A program made the position numbers and the translations under genes. Shown one piece after another: positions 43,624-57,035 of a stretch of 64,000 nt of DNA; position 1 is the first letter of the stretch; every line of letters starts with the position of its first letter. The stretch is from contig CM039182.1 in assembly GCA_008360975.2 (NCBI GenBank), positions 57,176,491-57,240,490 of the forward strand, given 5' to 3'. The notes under the pieces were generated by a model. That model made no database searches. It had not been told where the DNA came from and worked only from the letters and a program-made list of their open reading frames with translations. Origin of the DNA: Lichenostomus cassidix (taxonomy: Eukaryota; Chordata; Aves; Passeriformes; Meliphagidae).

Positions 43624-46600
43624 CTGGGAGAAGAAGAAAATTAAGAGAAGTTTAAATGGAATGTATACGCATATTACACTTAAGAGAAAGGTATGGAGTG
43701 TGCCATATGACATCTCTAAGAGTGTGTTTGTCATGCAGATACTCTGCTGAAGGACCCCTCATGGAAGCTGTGAGTACCTAATAACTACAAATCACTACAC
43801 AGTGAGACAAAGACCTGACTCACAGGTACTAATGCAACTGAGAGATCTTATGTGAAATTCTGAGATCTTGGATGGACAATGGCCAAACCCTTGTCTTTTG
43901 GACCTCCTAATGCCACTTAAGTAGAATTCCCTCACTAGAGATATCTACAGATTCTTTAAAAAACATGCACACATATGCACCAAGAACCAGACATTTTGAA
44001 CAAAATATGGACAATTCGCGCCTCAACTGCCACTGGACATGATGTTGTGGTGAAAATTAGGATGTGACACTACATGCAGTAGGACTAAACCGTAACACGC
44101 AGTACTGTGTAAAAATTTTGATTCTGTTGCGTCCTCAAGTAGTGAAAAAATAACTGGAAAATAAACGCACAGAAAGTTAGCTTTTGACAAAATTTCTCTT
44201 CTTTCCATCTCCAGCCGGTGCCCAGAAGGGAAAAAATAAATAAATAATGTCTAATTACATGTTTGACATGCTTATGAAAGGCTGGGAACTCCTTGTAATA
44301 CCTAACACTTGATTTCAATGTTGCATGTGCTGAAATTTATCTGTACAGGAATAACTTCTATTTAAAGAATTGGCTACCTCTCAGGGAAAAAAAGGAAACA
44401 ATAAGCCTAAATGACTAATCACATGGGTTTTGTGGTGTTATTATAAGCCAAAGAAATTCAGGAAGTGGATGGATATGGGGGAGGAGATCGGAAATTAGGA
44501 AGGTGAACAGTGTCTGGTCAGTGCATGAACAGGGCAAGAAATAAGGAAGTTGAATTATTGTCTGTTGCATTTCTTTTAGTCCTGTGTGACTCAATAAACT
44601 CACTTCAAAGGGGAATTAAAAACAGAAAGGAGAGAGCAAGAAACCACATGACACCTCCAGAGACAGCATCCTGTATTATTATTAAAGCATCTGAAGACCA
44701 TAATCTCCCTTACAGTCCAATAAATATGGTAACTCCCGACAAATGACACGTTCTGACATTAAGTCCTACAGGATACTAATATTTATTCAATCCTTTGCTG
44801 TGAAGTAGAGGAGGGAGGTCATTCAGTGTTTGGGCCAAGAATGAAGTCTATTGTCTGGTGTGTCAGGGGAAATATCTCTTTGGTCATGCTACAAGCACAC
44901 AGGTTGTGAACACAGACTGAGCATCTAAATTTTCAGGGCTGTGTTCACAGAGTAAGAAAAAGCCCCACAGAAATGCCCTTCTGCAAGTTCCTTGCAGTTC
45001 TCATTCTCAAGGAGTTTGAGCCAATACTGCTTCATTCATCAGCAAATATACCGGACAAAATAACAAAGCCAAACTGTGGCCTGAAGATGCATATATGCAC
45101 AATGTATGTATATTTTAAGCAAAGTGACTGGAAAGGAAGTTTTTGTGACATCAGCAGCCACAGGAAAACAGGAAATAAGCTAAAAATAAAATACAAATAT
45201 CAGCTGTTTGCTATTTTAATAGTGTAATTCTTCTCCGTGACCTGGTGGCACCTATTCTTTATGTCCTGGGACTAAATTAGAAGCTGGAGATGTCTATCCG
45301 AATGTGGGAGAGACAGTCCCAGAGGACCTGAGCAGTAACACATCTAAAGGCAGCACTACAAGGTTCGGCAGGCTACAATGCATAGATGGAGGAGCATCCA
45401 GCTGCCCAGACAGTTCAGTGCACATGGCACAGACACCAGGCAAAGCTCCAGATTTCTGGACTCTGCTCCAGCCTGCTCTGGGGCCATGTTCTCATGGGTA
45501 CCCTTGTGCCATCTGTGGCTGCTGTTACAGCTACCTCAGTAAGTAAACCAAGAAATCCAGTTGATTTCAGCATAAAAATACCCTAAAATCAAAGATTTGA
45601 TGATACAATTTTTTTTATTATTATTTTTTTCCTTGGTGTTTAAAATCCTATAGAAAATTCACTACTGTACGAAGAATTCTGTAGCTTTTTTTTCCTTAAA
45701 TGTTAGATGGCATAAACAAAAATATTTTCCCACTGATATTTGATTTCAAATACAACACAACTAGAAAAAGCTTGTTAAGTGTTGCCAAAAGGCCAGATAA
45801 AAATAACTTTGGAGATACATTGTATTTGAAATACTGAATCCCTAGGAGCCAAAGTAGAATAAAAATGTTATCTTGATAGTTGGAATTCCTTACAATTTTC
45901 CCTTAAAACCCTTTCTCATGAAAATGAAGAAAAAGGAAAAAAAGCTACCTGCACTATAACTCTTTGTTCACGCAATTGTGAGAATGTAGATAAAGGAAAA
46001 TCTCAACTATCAGAGAATTGCATGTTTGCCAGTAAAGCTGAATTCACTTAAGTATTTATGTAGTTTTAATAATTTAGAGTTTATGCAATTCAACAGAAAG
46101 TTCATGAAAAAAAAACAGATCCTCTTCATGTCACTGTAGAACACCTGCCTCATAAGGGAGCAACTGCAGCCTCATTACTACAGGATGGGTGTTTTGTAGT
46201 TGGTCAATTGGTTTGCAAGCTATTAGGCTTTTTTAATAGGGAGATGGGGTTAATAGCTGACTAATTCCAGTTCAATTCTCCTATGCTCAATTCTTTTATG
46301 CCTTACATAATCCTCTTTATTCAAATGGTAAAGGCTGGAGTAGGAAACCTTTTCATTCTGTTAAATAAAATGGCTATCACAAAGATGTCCTGGCCATTGA
46401 CTGGAGATACTTCAAGAGAAGTGCATTGAAGTTAGACAGCTTGTGAAAGGAAAGAACAAAAAATTAAAGTTTCTACTTATTCCCAGAAAAAGTAATTGGA
46501 GAGCACATTGGAGCTAAAGCTCCTTCACATCTTGGATTATAAGAAGGTATGGGAATGTTCTTATTCTTTGTGTTGAGTCGCATTTTCATCTCTTTCAGGC

Positions 46601-49600
46601 TAGCTACAAGGAACCTAGGTAGTACTCAGGAAAGGGATATTCACTGGGAGCCAGTGAAGCTTTTCAAGCTTTCAAGCTTTGTGACAAGTGGGCCAAAGAA
46701 TCACTGAGCTTCAACTCAGCTAAGTAGTCCAATACAAAAAACCCCAAAATCTAAGCATAGTCTGTGCAGCAAAATTCATATAAAAATGTGCTTTACCCTG
46801 ATATGCTCAGGACAACTGTATTTTCTATTGAGGAACCAACTCCTTGGTCATACCACACATTATTGAAAATACTTTGAGAAAACAAGAAACAATTCCTTTC
46901 AGAGCAATCTCTGAGCTGTAACACAATTGTCAGAAAAACAATTTTCAGTATTCTAGACCAATATTTCATTTTCAGAGCACACACACTTTTTCTCCTGTAC
47001 TTTATATTTCCACTAAACCAGATAATAACAACCACGTGGCTGGTTTTTTTTGTTATGACTGTGGAAAATTTTATTTTGGGAGTATTTTACCAATGAGAAA
47101 ACATATTTTATGTATTATCTATAACCAAGAACCTGGACAACAGGCAGTTATTACGGAGAATGGTAGTGGACATATTTGCCTTAATGGGACAGTGTTTCAT
47201 GGAGTGTCCACTCAAACTAGTTAAATAGACAGCTCTGTTTATTACATCTCATCCATCTCATGGTACACTGTTGCCTCTCACTCAGGGCACTTCTCCATCT
47301 AAGTGGGGGCTTGAATCTCGTCCACGGTTTCCCGCATCCAGGGAAAAATGTGGTAAATTCTTGCTCTTTCTTCCTCATCATCCCTGCACAGGAAAACTGC
47401 AGAAATGAGTGGTTTACAAAAACACAAAACCCACAACTCCTTCCTTCAAATTTTCATGAGACCAAGAAAACAAATAGATAGTTTAATTAAGAGGTTTAAC
47501 AAATAAACATTTTCCAAAGCAAAATTGTTATTTGAAAGAATCCCAAACAATTTTCAAACAGCCAAATACCATATATAGCCTACTTAACACAAACATTTGA
47601 GGGCATTTTCTGAATGCAGGCAGTAGACTCACTGTCAGTGCCAATACGAGAACTTTTCCACCTCACCAGCACTCATGGATAGACCACCATGCAGAGACAC
47701 TCAGCACACAAGCAGTCAGGAATGTTTTGCAATTCCTTAATAGGGAGGGCCAGGAATTAAAAAATCAAAACACCACACTTTCACTACCCCATTTTAAATA
47801 AATCAGTTTCATGATTACTGATATAATTATAGAAGTGTGGTGCAAGATACACATAATGCACTGCGAGTAATTTTTGTTATTTTGAGTTCACTAAGTACTC
47901 AGATAATGCAGTGAAAATCCTCTCTAGCATAATTGAACGATCTAGAGGCACTCCAAGTCATGTGGTGCATTTTAATAAATATGCTTTAAAACTATTTGCT
48001 TTCCCCCAGATGGTTTGACCAAAAATTTCTTTGTACACAGTCATATATTAAATTGAATTATCATCCTTGTTACCTCTACCCAGTCTGGAATGCAAAATGC
48101 TGAAATAATAATAATATTAACAAGAAATATCATATGATAAGAAAGCCTTTTCTTACAGCATTTCTAGATGAAGTGGAGGCAGGAAGTACCAAACAACCTC
48201 ACAAAAATAAAAAGCCTGTTTTTATGTGAGATGCAGCCAGACTGTATGGAACTTTAGGTTGTAACTGTCTGGATGAACTTCAAATAAGAATCCAAACCTT
48301 AAGATGATAATTTCCTGAGGTTTCACCATCATGTTAAAAGGATAGTTTTAGTTTTATAGTGAGTTATGAGCATACAAATATGGTGGAATATTTCTGAGAT
48401 TTTCTCACTCAGCAACTCTCCAAACAGATTTGTGTCTGTATCTCACCATTCCTTTAATCACATATCTTCTGCCAAGGTAAGTATTCTCAGTCACATTTTT
48501 ACCATCCTCATCAGATCAGATCTACTGTTGTGCAGCTCCAATAAAGAATTCAGCCTGAAGAAAATAAATAATGGATATTGTGACAAATTTACTCACTTGG
48601 GTTGAAGATAATAAACAGATTCTGGTATCCTTTTAAGTAATTACAGATCTCTACCTTTACTTTCACATCAACAGCTGTCTGGAAAATGCAAAATGGTTGA
48701 ATAAACCTAACTGAAAACCCTAAAATGCGCAACTATTAGTAAATAGTTGTTATTTCTCTAAAGATACAGCCAGAAAATGTAAATATAAAGAGCAACTGTA
48801 GATGTAGGCAGTTATTTTATAAGTCTAATATCCATCTCTAATGAACAACAGAAACCACTACAGTAAGCAAATGTAGAACAAGGAGATAAGTGTAGCCTGA
48901 CAAGTGGTACTATGTTATTAAGATCAAATATTTAGTAGCATCAGAATTTTACCAAGCCAGAAATTTCAGCTGGAAAGCAGGCTTTGCCTTCCACCACTCC
49001 TGACCTATATTTTAATGATTACTTAATTGTAAACTAGGCCTGTTTTTGGAGAACACCAGGGGAAGTAGTCTCTGAAGCCATCACTACATCATGGCTACAG
49101 AAGCCAATCCCGTAACTCCCTTAAATGAGACAAAAATCAAAAGAGTAAGTGAAAGCAAATCCTAATCCCACAAACACTTAAGCATACATATCCAACTTCT
49201 CATAAGCACAGTATCTCATAAGTGGCCATTAGTGAAGATCTGTGGAAGAAGGCATTCTTCATATCATTAACAGAATCATTACATACCTACCCCTTACAGT
49301 CAAACACATCAGGCTTGTGATTCTCTCAGGGAAACACAAATTTTAAAACCTCTTACTTATGCATCAAGTTTCAAAGTTTGTCAAGTTGATCAGCTAGTGA
49401 AAGCCCTTCATCTTCTCGGGTTTCTCACAAAAAGAGACAGCATGTTTCTGGGGGCAAGCATTGAAACACATCACACGTTTTTGTGCACATCAATAGTTGA
49501 AATGTTACAACAAAAATTTTACACCTTGCACTAGAACATGTGCAGAGAAGAAGGAAGCATTCCAAAATTCAGATCCAAATGATAAAACCATCTTTTTATT

Positions 49601-52600
49601 TACAGTAAACACTTCTCAGTGCTGAAAATAACAGATGCACACTCTCTACTACCTCACCTGCTTTTTCTCTATTATAGTCAGTTATTTCTCTATTCAGTTC
49701 AGATTACTTCACAACAAGACGGCAAAGGCAATACCTGACTAAGATCTGAATTTTTTTCTTTCCCATCAGCTGTGCATCTCCCCTTAGTGTCATTAAGAAA
49801 ACCATTAGCATTTTCTGGCACATATCCTCCTTCAAAGGCCTAGCATGACAGAGATGAGAGCCCTGAAAAGTCAATAATATAATTTGAAAGTGCATTCCTA
49901 CTATTTATCGTCATGTTAGATTTCAAATCAAACTTCTGCATGCTTAGAAATTATGTTGGCTTTACAGTCAGTGGAAACACTGGAATAACTGTAGGGCATG
50001 ATGTACAAGACAGCTTCCCTCAAGCTTCCCCTGCCAAGGAAGGGCGTCCAGGACAACTAGTAGCTTGGACATAAGAGTCCCACACCTGCTCTGCCTAGCA
50101 AAAAAAACCCTCACACAAAAAAAGCAAGATAGTCGACAATTACACTCAAATCTGCCTCTGTTAGTGACGGAGAGACATGCAAGCAGTACACTAGTATCTT
50201 TTTCAGCTCAACTCCTTCCCAAAAGCATTTCCACATGAGCCACCATGGATTTGCATAATTTTCACTCCAGTCAGCCTGAGTGCAAATGCTCTTAGTACAT
50301 GCAGGCATTCAGGTCAGCCACTGGCACCAGTCAAGTCTTGAGGTGGCTCTACTTTCTCCCAAACACATCAACTTGTAAAGTTCATTCAGCTTGTAAAGTT
50401 TGCTACAAATAACAGGTTATTTGTCTCCACTTTCCTCAGAATGTTCCAACTCCATGATAAAACCATCATTCCACCACTGCTTCCCAAACTACATGCTCAG
50501 CCAGCTTCAGTCTAATTATCCAACACTTTGGGAGGAGCCAGAGTCAGGAGGGTCTGTAGTTACTATTAATAGTCCAGAGCTGCTCTGAGCTACTCATTCA
50601 CACCTCATGCTGCATCCCTTCAGCAGCTCAAGGCTTTTCTTTCCATCTAGATTCTTTCTAAGCTAACAGGTGAACAGAGAAAATGTGGCTCTAATCCAGA
50701 CTGGTGCTCCACAGCTGAGCCTCCAGATAGCCACTCAAAACAATCACCTGTGAAGATAATTTTTCTGACCAACAGACAAAAACTCATGGGGAAAGAAATA
50801 ACAGAAGAGCCCTTCTTCGATCCATCTTACATCTACAAACAACTGCTTCATATTCCATTTTTATGAGGACATTAAAGGATATTAAAGTGTCACCTGCTGA
50901 GTGGAAGCTGTTATTTAGATTCCATTTAGTTCAAAGTAGCCTTTTATAATACCACAGCACCATTTCTTCAAGTGGAATGAGGGGAGAGAAATATCTGGTG
51001 AAATCCAGCTGTGAAATAGAAATCATCAATCAGGCTTACACTTTGAGAAACACTGACTGTAGCATCACCACGGATTGAAAAAAAAATTAAAAACCCCTGC
51101 AATTAATCTGCTTCTAAGTAGAACTTTTTATTATCATTTTAATACCTCGACTTACATATTTTTATGAGCATGTAAAGAATGTACATTTTTCCTGATTATT
51201 TATGGGAAATGGGTTTTATATACACTGGAAAAATTCCTGTAATTATAAAAGACACTTGCTTTGTGAAGAGACTGGCTGTTGTGTTCTGTTCCAAGCAGAA
51301 CACAAACAATTGCAGTCAAAAACCAGTCAATTAATTACAGATCTTAAGTTTCAGATTATGTCAGGTACTGGACTAGTTAAAGAATAAATTATTTTTGCAG
51401 TCTTGCACAATAAATGTATTATGTGAAGTTGCAATCTAAGCATGGACAGTTCACAAATGAGACCAAAACTGATGAAAAATTACCCATAAAATCATAGGAA
51501 TGGTAACAACATTACGATTTAAAATGTAGCATAAAGACCTCTTACAGGAGAAGCCTAATACAGAAAAGTCCTGCTTATCTACTATTCAAGAACTTTATTA
51601 TGTTTTAGCATGACTTTGACAGGCCAGCATGTTCACATTGAATATGGGTTTTTTCCTTTCTCATGTCTTCCCCTTTTACTTGTGGTGGTAAAGACACATT
51701 CCCTCTCCTTATGTAACTTCTTGTTGTGCTTCATGGCTTCCTGAGACTGTTCCAACAACTCATGCACACAACAGAAGCAAATGGTGGGCAAAAAGGGCCT
51801 CCCTTCCTCCTTATCCACAGTTGTGTATGAAAGATTTGAGTGTTGCAACACTCCCTGGAATAGCTCAGGAGTAAGCCAGCAGCCTCCCAAGCAGGTGCAA
51901 AAAATATTATGTCAAGGTATTCTGGACAATGTCCAGCAAGACTGTCTGCAGATCAGAGGCAGAGAGACCCAGCATCTTGAAACTGTCTCCCAGGAAAGGT
52001 AGCTGTTTCTCATCTCCTGGATCTGCTGAGTTTACTCAACTTCTTCTTGGGCCCAACTAAACTCTATCTCAGTTTGAGAAAGAACAATGTAATATGGCGC
52101 TTCACCAGTGAAAGGTTACAAACCCTTGCCCTAAGAAGGCTGTTATGGGGTCTGATAATATTTAAGCACTGTGAGTAGCCAAGTAGTAGTTTTAATTGCT
52201 GAGCCTTGACCAAATTCCCTTTTGGCTGATGAAAACAATGATTATTTTCACAGTGATAGTTAAAAACCTGTATGTTTCCCTGCACAGAAATAGCCAAAAG
52301 CAGGAACAACGTTACATTTCTGAACCTATTTTTATAAGTAGTAAAACCAATATCTTATCCCAACATACTCCAAATCAGCCTAGATACATATTAGATATAT
52401 TTACTCCCCAGTAACAAGAAGCAAAAATTCATGATAGACTGAAGTACAACATGATAAATTATACATAATATAGACCATCTTAAGACCATCTTGCTTCTTA
52501 ACTAACCTTCCTGCTGACAAAATTCAGACTCAGCACCTCAGTGATAACTCCCAGCCCAACAGGCAGACACAGAACCCAGTTCTAGAAGCCAGAATGCTCA

Positions 52601-55600
52601 TTTTAACATTTCTACATTTATGTTATAATCTGATACCTTAATATGAAATGGTACATTTTAGCAGTCAGTGGATGTATGAAATACATTTGAATATCTGAGA
52701 GAAACATAAAACATCAGTGTCTTGAAAGCTACAAAGAATTGTGTTCATAATTGCTCATCCATACACTATGCCTTGGCAACCATTGTCTTTCCAATTTCAG
52801 GTCTTATATAAAATTTTCAATTTTACAAAGCTGCCATATCTCTATTTTTTATAAGCACTACAGCTATTTCATACATTGCCACCAAGTTTGTCAATGCAGC
52901 CAGCAACTTCAATGTCTGCCTTTTGCAGGTTACACAAAAGGCTGATGAAGGCGACTTATCTATCTGCTTAAGAGTGCATAAGACTGCATTTTTTGGTTTG
53001 GAACTACTTTCCAACACTGAATTACATACTATTCTGTAAAGATAACGGAATGCCAGAGCCTTGGCAATTAACCCTGTAAAACCCGGGGTTTTTTAAGCAT
53101 CATTACATAATAAACTACTATAATTGAAACAAGACCCTGAATACAGAACATAGTATTAATTCATACCTCATCTAGTTGTCAACAGTTAACCACATGACTA
53201 ATATCATATGTAGCCAGGAGCAAGAAAATCTATTTTTTTGTCTCTGCTGAGTTAATCTCCATTATTTTATGTTCAGGGTTGATCCATTTAGAAAACAAGA
53301 ATGTAGAAACTGTTTTGCAAACCAGAAGAGAAGAAACAGAAAATTTTGTATTAACTTTTCATTTTCATAATGCATTTATCTTTTCATTTTCACTGCCTCT
53401 AAAAATATACTGTCCATTTTATATGTATTACATAATTCATACCAGTCTATCAAGTTATACCGTATAATTTTACCACAAAGCAACTTTACAAAGAAATCTT
53501 ATGCATTGCTTATTTTGAAATACAGCCCTTACTAATAAGCTCCATGAAGACTGTTTTCTATTACTGATCTTATCATAGAAAAATTAAAAAAAGGTCATGA
53601 AAGCTGTTGAAAGGCATATCAGCAGGCAGTCCTGAGATTTAACAGCAGAGTGCTTTCTAACAACACCTCTAAATTGCTTACATGATTTTTTCTAAGCAAC
53701 TTGGAATTACTGTATCTTTAACTACTTGTTAGTTGACTTGGAAACATAAGCAATGACACACTGATGTCATCTCATGTGTGCAAGCTACCACCATTAGTCT
53801 GAGGCATCTGCTGAAGTACACATCAATTTGACTCACTGCACCCTTGGTAAAATATTGTAACTGGGGTCTTCTGGTGACCTTGACTTCACCAATGTTGAAA
53901 ACTCTTTCAGAACTTTAGGAAGAAATATAGATATTTACATCAGTGACCTCTTGGCAAATCCAGCTTTCACTCTCTTTTGGAAAAAAAAATACTCAGGACA
54001 AATACATGTAACAGGTGCTAAACCTTGCTGAAAAAAGCACTTGAAAAACTGAAATCTGATATTAAAAATGGAAAAGTTTTCAAGTCTTGATAATGAAAAG
54101 GTAATTCTTCTCCTACTTAGCAGCAGGCTCAGAAGATCATTCTCTTTTTTCATGCTAACAGAACTCTCACAAAGATTTGCACAATTATTTGTAAATTGAA
54201 GAAAGAAAGATGTGAGCCCTTGAAAACCTTGAAAATATGGGGAATGGGCTGAAAAAGCACATTATTCTGGCATGATATGTTTTAATGGATGACCCAATAT
54301 GTCCTGTGGTTTAACAAACAAAGAAACAGTTATTCCTGGTGAAGAACAAACTCCAGTTGTTTTCTCCCCATTCCACTGCCCTGGTATCCCTGAATCATGG
54401 CTTTTGTAGACTATGATTACAACATGTATTGTGGTATAAATAACAAATACACAGTTTTAGTTCATCAAATCTGAGTTCTTGGTATTTTGTGTATTTAATT
54501 CAGCAGCCTCCCAAAATATTGGCAAATTTCTCCTTCTCATCTACAATAAACCCATTTGCTGGTTTCAAGTGAGCTCTTCAAAGCAAGGGGTTTCTTGCAA
54601 AAAGCAAGGTTTTTCAGTGGCTAAAATGAAAACGCAAGAAATCTCCTTAGATGAAAAATTGATAAGGCTTTGCTAGTTTGTAGCATAGCTATGTCTATAC
54701 GCTAAAAATTCAACATTCATGAATGTTTTTCAACACTCTTCTGCAGCATGTAAGATGGCCACAGCAAACACAGTTTTAGAAATGCATTGCTGTAATTCTG
54801 CACTAAAGAGGGAAAAAGTATTAGAAATGAGTATCCAAAGCCTTTCCAATACCTCACCTGGAATTATCAAATATAGATTTTATTTTCACAGCCATGCATT
54901 CATTACGTCTGTGCCTCTCCTTTGTAGTAAAGGTGGAAGTCATAACTGCACTAAGAAACTGTATTTCAGCCTCTGCATCTATCAGGAAGAAAGCAGTTAT
55001 AAGGGAATGAAGTATTCCTGCTTCATGTCAAACCTTGATGTCTGAATTCAAACTAACCACTTTATTCATACTCATCAGGACCTATCCGTATCTACACAAT
55101 ATAAACTAAAGCCAATACATTTCATATGAAAGTAACGGAGATTCACCTGAAATACAGATCTTATGAGAGATATTCTACTATAGTCCCATTCAAGGGACCA
55201 GCTGTGCCTTTGCATTAACTTCACAGCAACTAGGATGGCCCCAAACAGCACGTGAATGTACACATTCTCAGCACAGCCCTGTACCTGGCTACTCCGTGAG
55301 ACTTTAACTGCAGTTTCTTTCATTCCAAATTTTTTTAATAATAGATGGCAAGTACTATTTTTTCTGCAATGAAAAATTGCTATTGTCACCTACCAGCAGG
55401 ATGGAAACACAAGTGCTCAAATATGACATTCTTTTCCATTGTTCTACTTGCTCACACCTAACTGATTTATAAGCTGCTTTGCTTTTCTTTTGAAAAGAAA
55501 GGCATGAGTCACAGAAAGAAAATAGTATGTTCTTGGGGTAACTATTACCAGCCTGGTTTTGCCAGTGCTGCCACAACCTCTAGGAATTTTTAGATGGCTT

Positions 55601-56279
55601 TTTGTAATACAAAGCTACTGTAAGTTTTGATATGTATAGAGGTGAAAGAAATACACAGGTAAAAAAGATTAAATATCAGCATCTTCTGCATTTCACTGAG
55701 AGCTTAAAAAAAATGCAGCAACTGTATTTGTATGAGAAGCTCAAAGGAAGACAATCCTACCAAAGAAGATGAAATGCTTGGTCTTGTCCACATCACTCTT
55801 TTTCTATACCCCACCAAACACTAAATGGTAAATCAGCTACACTGTCATGACGCCACACAAGGTGCAGGTTTATTCAGCCTTCCTTCACAGAGACAAGCTG
55901 ACAAAGAGTATTTTCCTCTATAAATCCAACACAAATATAGACACCCTCCTTCTACACGACACAACAGAGGAGGAGTGGGACTCCGTCTGACCAGTACTGT
56001 TCTGGATCAAAAATCACATGTGCTGGTCACTCAAACATCCAGTTTCCAGCAGCCCCAGGTTGCCTTCCATGTGAGAAAATCACACACAAAAATCCAGAAC
56101 TGAAACTTTTCTGATAACGTCTGAAAAAATGAACCAAAGGTGTCAGCTTTCTAATTGTGAGAACATTACTGTGCGAACATATTAGCGCACATGAATTAGT
56201 GCCCCACCTCAGCTGCAAAACAAACCCAGTGGTTTGTCTGAGATTTTCACTAGGGATTTGTACTGAGACTTGATACCAG
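43624..56279. other. Presumed RAMP3-like intron, no exon recognised
   Basis: AT-rich DNA upstream (minus strand) of the terminal exon. I looked for a RAMP exon with paired cysteines and a WC-type motif and found none. Small direct repeats (TTTCAAGC near 46670; CTTGTAAAGTT near 50375) are the only structures noted. Confidence 0.4.
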
Positions 56280-57035
56280 GGAACATGTCGATCCCATCTG
56301 GAAGGAAATGGAAGAGGTGGTTACCCAGGAAATGAGAAGGCTGAGGTACTCAATGATGATTTTGCCTTGGTCTTCATTCGCAAATGCTCCAGTCAGACCC
56401 CTCAGCTTGCAGAAGGCAAAGCAGGAATTTGGAGAATGAAGAAGTATTCACAGTAGGAGATCAGGTTCAAATCCATGTAAGGAACCTGAAGGTCCGTGGG
56501 ACCTGATGAGAGGCATTTGCAGGTGCTGAAAGAACTGGCAGAGGAAGTGGCTAAGCCACTATCCATCACATCTGAGAAGTCACAGCACTTCAGTGAAGTT
56601 CCCACTGACTGCAAAAAAGGAAACATAATTCCCAATTTTATAAAGGAAAATTTAAAAGGAGCACCTCTCCTCTGAAGACTGGCTGAGAGATTTAGGGTTG
56701 TTCAGCTTGTAGAAGAGGCTTAGTGAAGACCTTATAGCACCTTACAGTAGCTGAAGGGAGCTAAAGAGAGCTGAGAGGGACAGTAGTGACAGAACAAGGG
56801 GGAACGACTTTAAACTGAGAGTAGGTTTGGATTAGATATTAGAAAGAAATTCTTTACTGTCTTGAACAAGTTGCCCGGAAAAGCTGTGTATGCTCTATCC
56901 CTGGAAGTGTTCAAGGACAGCTTGTATGAGGCTTTGAGCAATCTGGTCTGGTGGAGGATGTTCCTGTCCACAGCTTGGAACCAAATGATTTTTAAGGTTC
57001 CTTCCAACCTCAACCATTCTGCGATTGTGTGGTTT
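56280..57035 (+). mobile_element. CR1 LINE copy with internal deletion
   Basis: The left part (about 56280-56650) is from the CR1 reverse-transcriptase reading frame. In one frame it still reads GPDE.H..VLKELAEEVAKPLSI..EKS...SEVPTD.KKGNIIP, the start of the CR1 RT domain. The right part (about 56660-57035) is the CR1 3' region, ending AAGGTTCCTTCCAACCTC then AACCATTCTGCGATTGTG. The bulk of RT between them is missing. It is plus strand, so antisense to RAMP3. Confidence 0.9.

Noticed and set aside
45304..45546. 80-codon frame ending near a good donor-like GTAAGT
   Set aside because: One strong hexamer is expected by chance. No acceptor or homology supports an exon.
55850..56000. Possible minus-strand LTR end (AATAAA-like on the minus strand near 55872)
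   Set aside because: No matching target duplication or second terminus could be found.
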